A stretch of DNA of 7,084 nucleotides, taken from assembly GCA_902385025.1 (NCBI GenBank), contig CABMDX010000381.1, positions 1 through 7,084 on the forward strand. Reading direction: 5' to 3'. Positions 5,937-7,084 of the stretch are shown here, in pieces (position 1 is the stretch's first letter; each line of letters opens with the position of its first letter). The notes beneath the pieces are model-generated. The model was not told the DNA's origin. It ran no database searches and was given only the letters and a program-made list of their open reading frames with translations. Origin of the DNA: an uncultured archaeon. Lineage in GTDB: Archaea > Halobacteriota > Methanosarcinia > Methanotrichales > Methanotrichaceae. A program made the translations under genes and the position numbers.

Positions 5937-6227
5937 CTAATTTAGGGGCGCTATTTCGCAAATCCCTGGCGCGCTGCCGTTTGGAGTTAGCTTATATTTC
6001 GTTCCGTTCAGGCTCAGCTCGACACAGTCGCCTTTGGGAACGGCATTGTAGTTATGCGTTGCAAGGAAAAAGGCCAAATCAGTCGCGGTCATATGGATGT
6101 CCTCAAAGGATGTTGCCAGAGCCCTCAAATCAGCAAGATCGGCATCCATCGCCGAAGCAGTATTCAGGGAGAATATCATGGCAGACTCCCAGACAATTAA
6201 TGCCAGATACATAGCCATAGCTCTCAT
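5937..6227 (-). CDS. Small exported protein with signal peptide, unknown function
   Basis: A 96-residue protein starting MRAMAMYLALIVWESAMIFS, with a hydrophobic stretch (about 5-21) and a probable signal peptidase site after ASA (residue 26). The mature part of about 70 residues begins with an acidic helix (MDADLADLRALATSFEDI) and ends in a strand-rich stretch (VPKGDCVELSLNGTKYKLTP, 63-82). Two cysteines (68 and 90) could form a disulfide outside the cell. I do not recognise a named family. Expected location is the cell envelope or the medium. The start at 6227 is supported by a TATA-like element about 28 nt upstream, the absence of a Shine-Dalgarno sequence and an in-frame stop just upstream. 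It follows the ligase gene on the same strand by 147 bp, with its own likely promoter. The coherent signal peptide argues that this frame is real, not a shadow. Confidence 0.68.
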   Translation of the reverse strand: MRAMAMYLALIVWESAMIFSLNTASAMDADLADLRALATSFEDIHMTATDLAFFLATHNYNAVPKGDCVELSLNGTKYKLTPNGSAPGICEIAPLN

Positions 6228-6252
6228 GATAAAAGATCTGTTGTTCTTAAAT

Positions 6253-6258
6253 CATATA
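6253..6258 (-). promoter_or_regulatory. TATA-like element of the exported protein gene
   Basis: The minus strand reads TATATG within TCTATATGAT, centred about 28 nt upstream of the ATG at 6227. This is the same geometry as at 331-338 and 5374-5381, but a weaker match to the consensus. Confidence 0.4.
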
Positions 6259-6374
6259 GACGATTCTGTTCAAATTTTGCCTGATTAATGGTCGAAGTGT
6301 ACCTGAACTATCATCATGAACAGAGGTTCTGATCAAATTGTAGCACTCTGGGCTCGTACCCTATGATCTGCAGG

Positions 6375-7084
6375 TCAAGCGGATTGGTAATTTATTTGAT
6401 CTAAATTGCACTCCTGTGGCACCTTATCATCTCTGGTGCGCAGGAATACGGGCGCCCTGAGGTGGCCGTCTTCTGTAATCTCAAGGGCGGATACCTGTAC
6501 TACCAGATCCGGCTCGACCCATCTTACTCCTGGCGCTCGGGGCGGATTTAAGAAAGGAGATCTGGGAATGGAATGGAAGTTGCCGGATATCTGCCTAAGC
6601 TCCAATTCGCTGAAGCCTGAACCAACCCGTCCCACATAGACCAGACGATCTCTGCTGTAAGCCCCCATTAATAGGCCACCGAAATACGGCTCGCGCTCGC
6701 CTTTGCCTGGGATGTAGCCGCCTATCACCAGATCCAGCTTGAGGCTTTTCTTGATCTTTATCCAGTCCGGGCTTCTGATGCCCGGCTGATAGAGAGACGT
6801 TTTTTTCTTGGCAACGACACCTTCAATTCCCATCTTCAGGGCCGCCTGAAAGTAGTCCTCACCTATTTCCGGGAACGCATCGGCGATGGTGACACTTTCG
6901 CTCTCCTCCAATGCCTCCCTCAAGACCTCCTTCCTCTCGTGCAGGGGCCGGTCCATGACGCTCTCGCCTCCCGCATAAAGGATATCAAAAACCACGTAGC
7001 TTGCCGGCAGGGTCCGGGAGATATATTCGATTTTCAGGCTCTCGCTCTGGTGGTCGCGCGCAGATAGGGCTGAGAAATCTGGCC
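6375..7084 (-). CDS. ATP-dependent DNA ligase, LigD-type, C-terminal 235 residues
   Basis: The frame is open from the right edge to the TGA at 6377-6375, so the 5' part, including the KxDG lysine motif, is outside the window. Counting from the first visible residue, PDFSALSARD (1-10) and YVVFDILYAGGE (29-40) belong to the nucleotidyltransferase domain, GIEGVVAKKKTSLYQPGIRS (85-104) is motif IV and WIKIKK (107-112) is motif V. The OB-fold domain then runs to the end, with GGLLMGAY, VGRVGSGF and EITEDGHLRAPVFLRTRDDK (201-220), which carries the motif VI RxDK. This arrangement is that of the ligase domain of bacterial LigD and of stand-alone archaeal relatives, which seal nicks and double-strand breaks using ATP. 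No polymerase or phosphoesterase domain is visible, though these could be fused or encoded upstream, off the window. Confidence 0.92.
   Translation of the reverse strand, partial: PDFSALSARDHQSESLKIEYISRTLPASYVVFDILYAGGESVMDRPLHERKEVLREALEESESVTIADAFPEIGEDYFQAALKMGIEGVVAKKKTSLYQPGIRSPDWIKIKKSLKLDLVIGGYIPGKGEREPYFGGLLMGAYSRDRLVYVGRVGSGFSELELRQISGNFHSIPRSPFLNPPRAPGVRWVEPDLVVQVSALEITEDGHLRAPVFLRTRDDKVPQECNLDQINYQSA

Noticed and set aside
6300..6374. Possible C/D box RNA on the minus strand (ATGATGA near 6319)
   Set aside because: There is no matching D box (CTGA) at a suitable distance and no paired ends.

Overview
The window looks like chromosome from a methanogenic archaeon of the Methanosarcinales type, plausibly a Methanothrix (Methanosaeta)-like lineage. 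The indications are a DUF1699 protein, which I associate with Methanosarcinales-type methanogens, an archaeal-type MoaA, a folate-independent 'core' methionine synthase, TATA-box promoters about 27 nt ahead of start codons, and GGAGG/GAGGTG ribosome binding sites. The taxon is an inference; no rRNA or methanogenesis marker is present.

Layout. Bases 1-307 (minus) are the first 102 codons of an unrecognised gene that runs off the left edge. It has a strong TATA box and no leader. Bases 308-540 are a very AT-rich divergent intergenic region (about 18% G+C by hand count). Bases 543-870 (plus) hold a decayed gene: one frame broken by a TAA and then a one-base frameshift, with no start. A stand-alone histidine phosphotransfer (HPt) protein follows (907-1299), then a four-helix membrane protein (1397-1789). 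Next come moaA for molybdenum/tungsten cofactor synthesis (1853-2788), thrC, threonine synthase (2837-4192), and a methionine-synthase catalytic-domain protein (4210-5184) placed 17 bp after thrC behind a good ribosome binding site. After a 220-bp AT-rich gap with its own promoter comes a DUF1699 protein (5405-5812), followed by a hairpin with a T run that probably ends transcription. On the minus strand are a small exported protein (6227-5937) and the C-terminal part of an ATP-dependent DNA ligase of the LigD type (7084-6375), which runs off the right edge.

How the genes work together. thrC and the core methionine synthase both serve the aspartate family (threonine, methionine) and look co-transcribed. 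The methionine synthase has no folate-binding half, so its methyl donor is expected to be a methylated corrinoid protein. The HPt protein implies a multi-step phosphorelay whose kinase and response regulator are elsewhere. The ligase points to DNA end repair, possibly with partners just outside the window.

The observations most worth following are the decayed gene at 543-870, the H-x-H replacement of the usual H-x-C zinc ligands in the methionine synthase, the repeated TATA-to-ATG spacing that implies leaderless mRNAs for at least three genes, and the orphan HPt protein. I see no CRISPR array, insertion sequence, tRNA or rRNA.
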